15,463 bases of DNA from RGIG2707 sp045600065 (GTDB lineage Bacteria > Bacillota > Clostridia > Peptostreptococcales > Anaerovoracaceae). The translations under genes and the position numbers were made by a program. The stretch is from assembly GCA_045600065.1 (NCBI GenBank), contig JAZRXE010000053.1, forward strand, positions 1 to 15,463, in the 5' to 3' direction. The notes below the pieces were generated by a model. It was given only the letters and a program-made list of their open reading frames with translations. It was not told the origin of the DNA and made no database searches. Numbering within the stretch: position 1 is the stretch's first letter; every line of letters begins with the position of its first letter. Below, in pieces: positions 6,634 through 14,458 of the stretch.

Positions 6634-7998
6634 TCAGTACTTTTTGCTGTCATATCTCCGCTGGGCTCTGGCTGCCCGGGCAAGATTCGTGCGTTCGTGA
6701 TAATCCATATACAAGACCAGCTCAAGACAGATAAAGAACGCCGCCACGGCATTGGTAAAGGGCCACAGAGAGCCCTGGACCGCACCGGCATCAGCCCCGG
6801 TGTAATCCAGCTCCATATAGGTAAAGGTGCAGGCCGGAAAATAATCCTCGTAAAACTCTGCGGCAAATTCATAGTACTCACAGTCCTCCAGAGGCATCAG
6901 CGAAGTGATGCCGCCGCCGGTTTTTATCAGAGACCCCATGTAGCGCTCATCATCTACGGAATAGTCGAAGGCTTCGTCCCAGATATCGTCCCCACGGTCT
7001 ACGCGCACGGAGCACATGTACTGCCCGTCCTTGCCGTCGAATGCGCAGAGCATGTAGAGCACATCGGCAGTCAGAAGATCGTGGCCTTCGTAGGCGTAGC
7101 AATCTATGTACATCAAGTCTTCAATATTAAGGATCACGCCCTCTTCCCAGCTCTCCTCCGAAAAATCGCTGCTCAGTGCAGTGCGTCCTATGCTGCCATC
7201 GGAGGCAACAGAGACAAGAAAGCCCACCGCAATAAAACCCGCAATGCCCAGAACTGCCATTATCAGCTTAAGGTTGTTGGGTCTGTCTATGCGCACATAG
7301 TCCGGGTAATGTCCGTTCTCCAGAGCGAGCAGCTTTGCAGCCTTGCCTGTTACGGGAAATTCTCCGCCGCATTCCGAGCATTTCAAAAACCAGTTGCTGT
7401 CATGATTGTTCCTGCGCAGCTTCCAGGGGCTGAGACGCTCGCCTGTCAGCACGCAGCTGCCGATATGTCCGCAGCCGGGACACAGAGCCGCCACCGGAAA
7501 TTCCAGGCTGTCCAAAACCTTCTCGGGCACTCCGTTAATGTTGTTATATCTTATGGGTGTGGAATTGGCATATGTCACAACGGGCGTAAATTCCGGCTCC
7601 TTTCCGGTCTGTATGTACTCTGTGTAGGCCTGCTTCATCTCTCTTGTATGCCCTATGCTGGTAATGCCGAAAATAAGGGGCAGTATCCCGGAATAGGAAT
7701 TGGTGGATACGAGGTTCATCATCAGCACCAGAGCACCCTGAACCGTCATGAGCACCGCTGCCCAGGGCTCAAGGGTTGCGCTGAGCAGAAGGGGAGCCAG
7801 AAGCAGCAGCAGATTTATACCCGTAAATTGCAGCATGTCCGGTTCCAGCAGCGCGGCAAAGCCCGCATCCGCGGCGATTATCATATTGGTTGCGGCTATG
7901 AATATCAGAGACAGCAGCAGTATGTAAAAACAGGGCCTTTTGACCGCTCTCTGCTTGTCGAAGGGAACGTATTTGTTTATGAATTCCTTATAACTCAT
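6634..7998 (-). CDS. Membrane protein with zinc-ribbon-like CxxC pairs, unknown function
   Basis: I do not recognise this 454-residue protein. Three hydrophobic helices lie at about 24-43, 60-76 and 79-98. A soluble part follows, with CPGC (173-176) and CSEC (207-210), the spacing of a zinc-binding ribbon. A fourth helix (about 244-264) leads to an acidic domain of about 150 residues, rich in Asp, Glu and Tyr, and a fifth helix (about 415-440) precedes a basic Arg-rich tail. The ribbon and tail are probably cytoplasmic and the acidic domain external. The ATG is three bases after the rhomboid stop, and no good ribosome site precedes it, so translation is probably coupled. It could be a partner or substrate of the rhomboid, or an accessory sensor for the adjacent two-component system; both are inference. 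Confidence 0.75.
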   Translation of the reverse strand: MSYKEFINKYVPFDKQRAVKRPCFYILLLSLIFIAATNMIIAADAGFAALLEPDMLQFTGINLLLLLAPLLLSATLEPWAAVLMTVQGALVLMMNLVSTNSYSGILPLIFGITSIGHTREMKQAYTEYIQTGKEPEFTPVVTYANSTPIRYNNINGVPEKVLDSLEFPVAALCPGCGHIGSCVLTGERLSPWKLRRNNHDSNWFLKCSECGGEFPVTGKAAKLLALENGHYPDYVRIDRPNNLKLIMAVLGIAGFIAVGFLVSVASDGSIGRTALSSDFSEESWEEGVILNIEDLMYIDCYAYEGHDLLTADVLYMLCAFDGKDGQYMCSVRVDRGDDIWDEAFDYSVDDERYMGSLIKTGGGITSLMPLEDCEYYEFAAEFYEDYFPACTFTYMELDYTGADAGAVQGSLWPFTNAVAAFFICLELVLYMDYHERTNLARAARAQRRYDSKKY

Positions 7999-8001
7999 TG
8001 T

Positions 8002-8571
8002 CTATCTGCGGCTCTTTCTGGACAGAGCAAACCCGAAGCCGGCGCCCACAAGGCCGCCTATGATATGAGAAAGATTTGAGATATTGTCGCTGAGCAGTAT
8101 GCCGTCCACCACCTGCTGGCCCAGGAAAATCACCGCCACCAGCACAAAGGTAACAGGTATCTCGTTTTTATTGAAGCTCGTAAACGAAGACAGCAGCATA
8201 AAGGCAAAGACCACGCCGCTGGCTCCGCAAAGTGCCACATGGGGGAAGAAGAAGTAGTTGACCAGAGCGGTTGCCAGAGCGGTGACAGCTATGACCTCCA
8301 CAAGCTTATAGGACTTGTATTTTTCTTCGAGCATGGGGCCCAGCAGCAGTATGTAGAGCATGTTGTTGGAATAATGCGTCCAGCCGGAATGGCCCAGAAC
8401 ATGGGTAAAAAACCTGACATAAGTCAGGGGATCTGCCAAAGAGGAGTGGTAGGTTATAAAGAAATACGAATTTGTAAGGCCGCCGCTTGCCTCGTTCATC
8501 AGCAAAGCTGCAAGGCTGAGCAGTACGAAGCTGAGTACCACCGGCGAATTATAGGAAAGTCTGCGTTTCAT
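8002..8571 (-). CDS. Rhomboid-family intramembrane serine protease
   Basis: A 189-residue polytopic membrane protein with about six helices, the minimal rhomboid core. The catalytic dyad is visible: Ser118 in GASG and His169 in SHIIGG. The conserved HxxxN of helix 2 is present as HYSNN (66-70). Rhomboids cut transmembrane segments of partner proteins. I chose the ATG at 8571, with GGGG six bases ahead, over an in-frame GTG at 8577 that overlaps this site. It is the first gene of an operon with the zinc-ribbon membrane protein. The natural substrate is unknown. Confidence 0.9.
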   Translation of the reverse strand: MKRRLSYNSPVVLSFVLLSLAALLMNEASGGLTNSYFFITYHSSLADPLTYVRFFTHVLGHSGWTHYSNNMLYILLLGPMLEEKYKSYKLVEVIAVTALATALVNYFFFPHVALCGASGVVFAFMLLSSFTSFNKNEIPVTFVLVAVIFLGQQVVDGILLSDNISNLSHIIGGLVGAGFGFALSRKSRR

Positions 8572-8661
8572 ATGCACCCCGTAAAATAAAGTCCTGTATT
8601 TTAAGCGCCGGGCATCAGCATCTCCGGCACCCTCCGGGCACGGGCCCGGTATACTTGATTT

Positions 8662-8689
8662 ATATTAACATATTACGGCGGGCCTGCAA
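8662..8689 (-). promoter_or_regulatory. Candidate promoter of the rhomboid operon
   Basis: On the minus strand, TTGCAG (8689-8684) and TAATAT (8667-8662) are 16 bases apart. Transcription would start near 8655 and leave about 85 bases of leader carrying the GC-rich hairpin. The -10 box is imperfect. Confidence 0.4.
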
Positions 8690-8843
8690 AGGAGATAGAA
8701 GAGCAGAAGCTGCCCGTACGCGCGTGCAAGCTGTCGCCGGGCATAATGATCACCGATTTTCCGACCTCCGCAGGCAGCAGGCACCACACAGTCCGGAAAA
8801 ACGCAAAGTTGATGTTGTTTTTATAAAATCATTCGCTGAAACC

Positions 8844-8871
8844 TTTCAAATTTCCTGACGTGTTTTATAAT
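8844..8871 (+). promoter_or_regulatory. Candidate promoter of the cysteine-peptidase gene
   Basis: A perfect -10 box TATAAT lies at 8866-8871. The best -35 is a weak TTTCAA (8844-8849), 16 bases away, so an activator may be needed. The predicted start near 8878 gives a leader of about 49 bases, largely a CGGGCC (8884-8889) / GGCCCG (8901-8906) hairpin, before the ribosome site AAAAGGAG. Confidence 0.5.
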
Positions 8872-8926
8872 AGATTAAAAAACCGGGCCTGCCGCAGCCT
8901 GGCCCGCAACAGGAAAAGGAGACTTC

Positions 8927-11257
8927 ATGCCTAAAGAACGCAGTGAATTTTACATAAGGACAGGACTTCAAAGCTACATAAACAACGTCCGTGCCACGCT
9001 CGAAGCAAAGATCATCGAAAACGCGCAGCGAAACGCCGCCCTTGACGCGTATAACGCAAGGTATCCCCAGGGGAGCGGCGCCCCCGCGCAGCCACGGCCT
9101 ACGCTGATCAACGGCATCGACGGCATCTGCAGTCTGATGGATCAGCTGGAGGCTCTGATACAGCTGGACGTACAGACCTTCGGAGAAGACGGAAGCCGTG
9201 AGCCTTCTCCCGCGGAGCTTTACAGCTTCGGACAAAAGTGCAGCAACTGCCTGAGCAGCATGGAGCTTGTCAGCAAATACAATACCAATTCTGCCATTGT
9301 AGACGAAGATGTCTTAAGCGTCAGTCTGGATCTTTCCTTCAATATCGCGGACAAAATATCGGCCGAGCTTAAGCCCTATACCAAAATTAAAATGCCCGTC
9401 CCCGACCAGGGGCTGACCCGGAGGCAAAAAGAAGAAGCAGAAGAGCTCGTTGCAAACAGCATCGCTTTTATAGCCGACAAGATAGATGAAAGGGTCGTAA
9501 ATATCTTTCAAAAGGAAAACTCTGCCGACAGCATTTGGAAGGAATTCCCCAACGATGTCATCCTCAACGAATTCGATGGCGAGATCGAAGACAAGCTTCA
9601 GATCTCCGGAAGCTCCCGGGAGCTTGCCGAATATTTCGTAAAAAACAGAGCCCGCCTGACAAACGATGAGATGAACTATCTGCTCGGGCGCATAGGCTCA
9701 ATGGAATATATAAAGCGGCAAAGCGAGCTCAACCGGGAGGATCCCCCGGCGCCTGTCTTTTCCGTGAATATTACCGCGGACAAAAGCCGCTTTAAGCTCG
9801 ACGGATATCAGGGCAGGTATCAGTACCAGACAACGGGCTGCGGATGCTGGTCCTGTGCGTATTCAATGCTTCTTGAGGCCTACGGCAGGGGGATCAACCA
9901 GCAGATACTCAGAGCTGCCAGACCCGATGCGAGCAGCGCGGATATGCAGGATGTCCGGCAGAAATCCGTGGCGGGGATCATACATGATGATTTTTACAGC
10001 CCCTTCGAAAATGCGGATATCTGCTCAAAGATAGTCCCCAACGCCGCCATGCGCCAGGTCGGCATAGAAAGCCTGGATCCGGGGAATATCTCCGGGGCCA
10101 TCGCAGAGTTCAAGAAATATGTGACCGAGGCCATTTGCGAGCATCACAGCCCTGTGGCCCTTACCAACGGCACACATTTTATTACCATTGTCGGAATAGA
10201 CAAAAACCGCAACACAATGACCATACTCAACTCTCTGGGCGATAACGAGGGGCTGGAGGAGGTCAAGTCCATAGATGAATATCTGACCCAGAACCGCAAC
10301 ATCACCCTTACATACCTGCAGAGCCTTGAATTTTCAAAGGAAGGCAAATGCACCAACATACCGGGTCAGTTCGGCAACATCAATTACAAGGACGGCAAGC
10401 TGCTGAATCTGGGCGACAACAGCGACAGCCTGAACATGGACGGCTCGGCATTCATGGACGTTAAGTACAGTGAACGGGAGATCGTAAGCGATTACATCTA
10501 TCTGCCCGATGAAGTTCCTGAAAAATACTTCGGGCTTCAGCTTCCCAAGCCGGAGACACGGGTGCTGGGCAATGCCCCGCAGATCCCCGCCCGGCCCGGG
10601 AACTCGCTTGACAGCAGCAATCTTCAGGATGATCCCGAGCTGCGCATGGCTTTGGGGCTCAGCAAGGCCGCTGCAAAAAAGGAGGCTAAGATCTCGGACA
10701 TACGCCTTGCCCTCTGCCGGGAAATAGAGGAGGCCCACAATCAGCTTGCGGTAATAGCCTCGGGCATAGAGCTTTCACTGACGAATCCGGATGATCCTAA
10801 CAACCTGGTTGATGACCCCTATGAGGCCCTTCGATATACGGCCGCCACCCTTATTGCCCGCAGCACCCTGCTGGATGTCTTTGACAGAAGCAAGGACCAG
10901 GACATACAGCTCGGCATGGAAAGGCTGGTGCGCGATATCTCAGTAGTAAACGATGTTGCGAAATCAAAGAGCTTCAACGATTTCTACGATCAATTGGGAA
11001 ATGCTCAGATCGCCCGGCTGATCTTCTGCGACGAGGATAAAAGAGAGGCCGTCCGGACGGAGTTCCACAACAAGTTCGTAAAGTTTATGGCAGAGCATCA
11101 GGCTGTCGGCGAAAAAAACAAAACCCAATCCCCGGCGGAAAAGAATGCCCCGGAGGCCGGAAGCGGCAGGCAGAAAGAAGGGCAAGCCGGCAATAAAGAG
11201 AAAGATGGCCCCGTGCTTACCGGTAATGCGAACCGGGGCCCCGTGCTCAAACAATAG
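8927..11257 (+). CDS. Large multidomain protein with papain-like/C39-like cysteine peptidase domain
   Basis: A 776-residue protein of no family I can name. The N-terminal part (about 1-285) is charged and mostly helical. A peptidase domain (about 286-475) carries Q301 and Cys307 in QTTGCGCWSCAYSML. The Q-x5-C-W spacing is exactly that of papain, and the following helix resembles C39 peptidases. His417 (THFITIVGID) and Asn435 (ILNSLG) complete a plausible triad. A Pro-rich linker (about 540-560) leads to a second helical region (about 565-740) and a low-complexity tail (about 741-776) in which GPVL occurs twice. No signal peptide or membrane helix is present, so it acts in the cytoplasm or leaves by a non-Sec route. 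The start is fixed by AAAAGGAG. It is probably monocistronic, with a terminator downstream. Confidence 0.8.
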   Translation: MPKERSEFYIRTGLQSYINNVRATLEAKIIENAQRNAALDAYNARYPQGSGAPAQPRPTLINGIDGICSLMDQLEALIQLDVQTFGEDGSREPSPAELYSFGQKCSNCLSSMELVSKYNTNSAIVDEDVLSVSLDLSFNIADKISAELKPYTKIKMPVPDQGLTRRQKEEAEELVANSIAFIADKIDERVVNIFQKENSADSIWKEFPNDVILNEFDGEIEDKLQISGSSRELAEYFVKNRARLTNDEMNYLLGRIGSMEYIKRQSELNREDPPAPVFSVNITADKSRFKLDGYQGRYQYQTTGCGCWSCAYSMLLEAYGRGINQQILRAARPDASSADMQDVRQKSVAGIIHDDFYSPFENADICSKIVPNAAMRQVGIESLDPGNISGAIAEFKKYVTEAICEHHSPVALTNGTHFITIVGIDKNRNTMTILNSLGDNEGLEEVKSIDEYLTQNRNITLTYLQSLEFSKEGKCTNIPGQFGNINYKDGKLLNLGDNSDSLNMDGSAFMDVKYSEREIVSDYIYLPDEVPEKYFGLQLPKPETRVLGNAPQIPARPGNSLDSSNLQDDPELRMALGLSKAAAKKEAKISDIRLALCREIEEAHNQLAVIASGIELSLTNPDDPNNLVDDPYEALRYTAATLIARSTLLDVFDRSKDQDIQLGMERLVRDISVVNDVAKSKSFNDFYDQLGNAQIARLIFCDEDKREAVRTEFHNKFVKFMAEHQAVGEKNKTQSPAEKNAPEAGSGRQKEGQAGNKEKDGPVLTGNANRGPVLKQ

Positions 11258-11345
11258 TGCCCTGATCTCACTTACCGCTGCTTTCCGTTGAACATGCCGG
11301 AAAACGGATACGAAACAAAAATATCAATACACGGCAGAAATACCA

Positions 11346-11388
11346 AACGGCAGCAGTCTCAGAAGCTTTCAGAACTGCTGCTGTTTTT
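11346..11388 (+). terminator. Terminator of the cysteine-peptidase gene
   Basis: GCAGCAGT (11350-11357) pairs perfectly with ACTGCTGC (11374-11381). The stem can be extended outward through AAACG/TGTTT with one G-U pair, and inward through TCT/AGA. TTTTT follows at 11384-11388. Confidence 0.85.
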
Positions 11389-11400
11389 ATTGATGATGCT

Positions 11401-11524
11401 TCGCAAGTAAATCGTCCGGGGAGCCTTCCGGATCCCGGAAGGGCTCGCAAGTAAAGCACGCAGGGCAGCCGCTCTGCAGGCAAAAAAATTTTAAAAATAT
11501 TTAAAAATTACTTACGAGCCTTCC
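11401..11524. repeat. Three copies of TCGYAAGTAA with alternative hairpins
   Basis: TCGCAAGTAA occurs at 11401-11410 and 11445-11454, and inverted with one change at 11508-11517. GAGCCTTCCGG (11421-11431) pairs with CCGGAAGGGCTC (11435-11446) apart from one bulged G. The same right arm, together with the repeat, can instead pair with TTACTTACGAGCCTTCC (11508-11524). The two folds exclude each other. It lies upstream of the SLH-gene promoter, so it may be an operator array, a decayed small mobile element or an RNA switch in read-through transcripts. Confidence 0.5.
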
Positions 11525-11545
11525 AAAAAAAGCGAAACGGATGGA

Positions 11546-11551
11546 TATAAT
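11546..11551 (+). promoter_or_regulatory. -10 box and AT-rich upstream region of the secreted SLH gene
   Basis: A perfect TATAAT lies at 11546-11551, preceded by an A-tract (11524-11530) and the AT-rich stretch at 11481-11510. There is no good -35 box at the right distance. The A-tracts may act as an UP element, or an activator may be needed. The predicted start of transcription is near 11558. Confidence 0.5.
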
Positions 11552-11594
11552 AAAGGCAAAAGATAGTTTTCACAGTCATTTAAGGAGTTTATTT

Positions 11595-12836
11595 ATGAAG
11601 AGAATCATCACTATCACCACGGCGCTGCTGCTCTGCCTTTGCATGGTAAGCAGTGCCTACGCAGGAAGCAGTTTTCCTGATGTGGCAAGTTCTGCATGGT
11701 ATGCGGAATTTGTCGATTATGCCGTAGATGCCGGCATGGTAGAAGGATACCCCGACGGCACCTTCAGACCCGACAAGCTCTTAAAGTATTCCGAGTTCAT
11801 CGCCATGATGGTAGAGCAGCAGACCACGGACGAGCTGATCTGCCAGATCGATACCGGGCATTGGGGAGTTCCCTACTACAATATGGGCCTCAAGCTGGGT
11901 TACTTCTCCGAGGGCGACATCAGCGTAAGAGTTCTGGATGATCCCATTCCCAGAAGAGATATGGCTGTCATCGCAGCCGGATATCTCGAAAAGAATGCGG
12001 ATATCCCCTCCAGCGTACCTTTCAAGGAATATGCTGACGTGACCAGGACCGATCCTGATGAGTATTACATCAGCGTATGCTCCTGCCTTGGAGTGCTGGA
12101 AGGCTACGAAGCCGACGGTACTTTCAGACCGGACAAGACCTTGAAGAGAAGCGAAGCCGTAAAGGTTGCCGTATGCTGCGATAAGCTCAAGAAGCAGGCA
12201 CAGGGTACTGTTACTCCTGTAACTCCTCCCGTCACCCCCGTTGATCCTCCCGCGACCGGTTACTTCAATGAAGATACCAAGCCTGCAGAGCAGTATCATC
12301 CCGGACTTGAGGTCATCGAACACAGAGTAGGCGGCGGATACAACGCAAAGAACGTATCCGGACTGATCCCCGCAGAGCGTAAGGCTGTCATGGATCAGAT
12401 CATGTCTACCTTCAAGGTAGTCAAGGAGAACGGCAAGTTCTACTTCTGCTATGAGCAGCCCCAGATCCCCGATAATTGGGATATTGAAATTATTTGTCAT
12501 ATCTATAATGAAGAAGGCGGCGGCATTGATGGTTATGCAAATAACAAGGGCGCCTTCCTTCGTCCTGAAGTTTATGCAGAAGCCCGCAAAGCAAAGACCG
12601 TAAAGGCGGAGCTTACCAAGACCAAGACCGTGCAGTACGGTATCATCGTGGACTTTTCCATCAGTGAAAATGACCGCGCGGACAGCAATCCCTTTGGCAG
12701 CACCTCCTACAAACTGATCATTATCGATCCCGAAGGAGAGCCTGACAGCCTTCGTATCCGTACTGCATATGGCGGCTTCGGATATTATGAGACCATCTTC
12801 GGCAATATCCCCGAAGGGATGTATGCCTGGAAGTAA
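11595..12836 (+). CDS. Secreted SLH-domain cell-surface protein
   Basis: A 413-residue exported protein. The start at 11595 is set by TAAGGAG seven bases ahead; an in-frame ATG at 11541 lies in the promoter and is rejected. A Sec signal peptide (1-23, cleavage after AYA) is followed by three SLH repeats: about 27-72 (SFPDVASSAWYAEFV, GYPDGTFRPD), a degenerate one about 88-130, and about 143-192 (GYEADGTFRPD). SLH triplets bind pyruvylated wall polymers and hold the protein on the surface. A Pro/Thr linker (203-222) leads to a C-terminal domain (about 223-413) I do not recognise, rich in Gly, Tyr and charged residues and probably beta-rich. Several Cys residues lie in the SLH part. It probably shares a transcript with the next small gene. 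Confidence 0.88.
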   Translation: MKRIITITTALLLCLCMVSSAYAGSSFPDVASSAWYAEFVDYAVDAGMVEGYPDGTFRPDKLLKYSEFIAMMVEQQTTDELICQIDTGHWGVPYYNMGLKLGYFSEGDISVRVLDDPIPRRDMAVIAAGYLEKNADIPSSVPFKEYADVTRTDPDEYYISVCSCLGVLEGYEADGTFRPDKTLKRSEAVKVAVCCDKLKKQAQGTVTPVTPPVTPVDPPATGYFNEDTKPAEQYHPGLEVIEHRVGGGYNAKNVSGLIPAERKAVMDQIMSTFKVVKENGKFYFCYEQPQIPDNWDIEIICHIYNEEGGGIDGYANNKGAFLRPEVYAEARKAKTVKAELTKTKTVQYGIIVDFSISENDRADSNPFGSTSYKLIIIDPEGEPDSLRIRTAYGGFGYYETIFGNIPEGMYAWK

Positions 12837-12892
12837 ACCTGACTTAGCATAAGCAAACGCAAGAAAAAACCAAGTAAAACAAGGAGTATTTT

Positions 12893-13234
12893 ATGAAAAA
12901 AAGACTTCTTTCTCTTGTGTTAACCTTTTTGATGGTTTTTAACTGCCTTCCGATAGAAAGTTTTGCGGCAGATTACATCACCAAAGAGGTAGACGGCAAG
13001 ACAAAGTACTATCAGTACAAGGAAAAGACCGTCACGGTGAATACCGAAAACCACTACGATGTGTGGCACACTTCAGACGGCAAGTGGAAGATCGGAAATA
13101 CCGGCACCGTAGTCAGTGATTCGTATTTATCAGACAGTATGATAGGCGGAATCACCGGTTATCTGAATCAGAACATCGATAAGATCGGCTTTTCCGTGAA
13201 GATCCTCAGAACACCGGAAATAGCAACGATCTGA
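12893..13234 (+). pseudogene. Short secreted protein, probably frameshifted and truncated
   Basis: The frame encodes 113 residues: a Sec signal peptide (about 1-25, cleavage near SFA) and a mature part rich in Tyr, Thr and Gly. The start is fixed by AAGGAG six bases ahead. It lies 56 bases after the SLH gene with no promoter or terminator between, so it probably shares its transcript. It ends abruptly with RTPEIATI. In the -1 frame from 13210 the DNA reads NTGNSNDLKFFVRL, which continues the KIGFSVKIL strand naturally. One lost base near 13208-13213 would explain this. Even with the frame restored, the protein soon runs into the convergent gene and stops near 13291, so it looks truncated. A genuine small protein remains possible. 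Confidence 0.6.
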
Positions 13235-13252
13235 AATTCTTCGTCCGGCTTG

Positions 13253-14458
13253 TCATTTGCTTCCGCCCTTTTTACTACCTTTTTTCACCATAAGCCTGTA
13301 TGCCGCGTAGCTGAAGATCACCAGCACCGCGGATAGGGTGTAGACCTGGGTCGGAGTGCTCAGGTCGGTAAGACCGGAGTTCAAGGTGGAGATGGTGGAC
13401 ATGGCCGTGATCACCAGCAGGAAGCGGTTTTTGATGTCCTCTTCGTGCTTGCGTTCGGCTTCGCTCAAGCGGCCGAGCATCTTCTCCAGCAGTTCGCGGT
13501 TGCTGGAAAAGCGTGATTCTATGCCGTCGATGCCGAAATCCTGCTGCAGCAGCCTCATGGATTCCAGGACCGTTGGCCATTTGCATAGGGTGGGATCGTA
13601 TAGCTGGGTGGACTGGGCCAGAGCGTTGTCGATGCGTTCCAGCTCGTTTCTGGCGGCAGCAGCGTCCTTGGAGGAGATATCCCGGCGCAGCTTCCACAGA
13701 CGGGCGCTGATATTGGCCGAAGAGGCGTCGCGCATCAGCAGCAGCTCAATGAAATATATCTCTGAGCACTGATACCAGATGCGTTCCGCGGGGCTTTCCT
13801 TGACGGGATCATCCCAAACCTCTACCAGTGTGGCGTTGGATGCGTAGGTACGGGTCTTGGAATACTGTGAGCGATCGCCGCTTTTCACTTTTTCTGCCAG
13901 CACGCCGCGCACGTCTCCGTCATGGGGCGTCAGCTCGTTGGCAAGCACGTGGATTATCTCTTTGTCGGAAGGCTTGCCGTAGGCAAAGACAGCGCTTCGC
14001 TTCATGCCGTAAGGATTCATATCCAGCTCTTTGAGCAGTGCGGCCTCGCTGATATAGCTCTCCCCGTCTCTTTTGATGAACATGGCATCGTTACGGAAGC
14101 ACTCCAGCAGCTGCACTCCGTCGTCGCAGTCGGGGATGTACAGCTCCAGGACGCTGAGCTTGGTATCCTTATGCACCAGCAGCATCAGAATAGCCTGGAA
14201 GAAGATATCGTCCTGGCGCGGCATATCCTCGTCGTGTTCGAAGCGCAGGTATGCCGGGCCCAGGTCTATGCGCTCGTAGGCATCCTGGGCGGATTCACCC
14301 ATCTCGATGCTGATCTGTTTTTTCATGGTCTCGATGAACTGCTCTGCCCGCTCGTCGGTACTCGGCGCGATAGTCTTACTTCCGTAGGAATCTATCCTTC
14401 CGGGTATCATGAGCATTATGTCGCAGTCTTTTATCATTCGGAGTTTTTCTTCTGCCAT
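13253..14458 (-). CDS. Unknown protein with coiled-coil and two C-terminal membrane helices (CorA-like topology)
   Basis: A 401-residue protein I cannot assign firmly. The N-terminal 1-230 is soluble, mixed alpha/beta and acidic. A helical, charged region follows (about 235-345, RLWKLRRDISSKDAAAARNE and RELLEKMLGRLSEAERKHEE), then two membrane helices (about 345-363 and 371-391) with a short loop, and a Lys-rich tail. The layout of a large soluble domain, long helix and two C-terminal helices recalls CorA-type cation channels. The GMN signature expected after the first helix is absent; the loop reads NSGLTDLSTPTQ. The ATG at 14458 has AGGCGG six bases ahead; a longer in-frame extension is only the antisense of the GNAT gene. 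The gene overlaps nothing and meets the truncated gene tail to tail. Confidence 0.75.
   Translation of the reverse strand: MAEEKLRMIKDCDIMLMIPGRIDSYGSKTIAPSTDERAEQFIETMKKQISIEMGESAQDAYERIDLGPAYLRFEHDEDMPRQDDIFFQAILMLLVHKDTKLSVLELYIPDCDDGVQLLECFRNDAMFIKRDGESYISEAALLKELDMNPYGMKRSAVFAYGKPSDKEIIHVLANELTPHDGDVRGVLAEKVKSGDRSQYSKTRTYASNATLVEVWDDPVKESPAERIWYQCSEIYFIELLLMRDASSANISARLWKLRRDISSKDAAAARNELERIDNALAQSTQLYDPTLCKWPTVLESMRLLQQDFGIDGIESRFSSNRELLEKMLGRLSEAERKHEEDIKNRFLLVITAMSTISTLNSGLTDLSTPTQVYTLSAVLVIFSYAAYRLMVKKGSKKGGSK

Larger units (their letters stand above)
8572..8926. other. Divergent intergenic region, 355 bases, no credible gene
   Basis: The region separates the rhomboid operon (-) from the cysteine-peptidase gene (+). 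It holds candidate promoters for both directions, a GC-rich hairpin CCGGGC/GCCCGG at 8634-8649 near the rhomboid, flanked by GCCGG/CCGGC arms at about 8607-8627, and a further hairpin at 8884-8906 in the leader of the peptidase gene. The middle (about 8690-8840) shows no strong structure and no gene that I can support. Confidence 0.6.
11258..11594. other. Intergenic region, 337 bases, with terminator, repeats and AT-rich promoter region
   Basis: No gene is visible. From left to right it holds a terminator (11346-11388), two direct copies of TCGCAAGTAA (11401, 11445) with a strong hairpin between them, a smaller GCAGGGC/GCTCTGC hairpin near 11459-11477, a very AT-rich stretch (11481-11510), an inverted third copy of the repeat (11508-11517) and the promoter of the next gene. 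Confidence 0.6.

Noticed and set aside
6625..8079. 484-residue plus-strand frame opposite the zinc-ribbon membrane protein
   Set aside because: The minus-strand frame has clear membrane helices, CxxC pairs and operon spacing; the plus frame has none and no ribosome site.
8688..8828. Ribosome-site-like AAAGGAG at about 8688 followed by an open frame of about 45 codons
   Set aside because: No ATG, GTG or TTG stands at the right distance (only ATA), and the product has no recognisable features.
11595..13234. CRISPR array or defence island in the accessory half
   Set aside because: No regularly spaced repeats, Cas-like, restriction, retron or nuclease motifs were seen on either strand.
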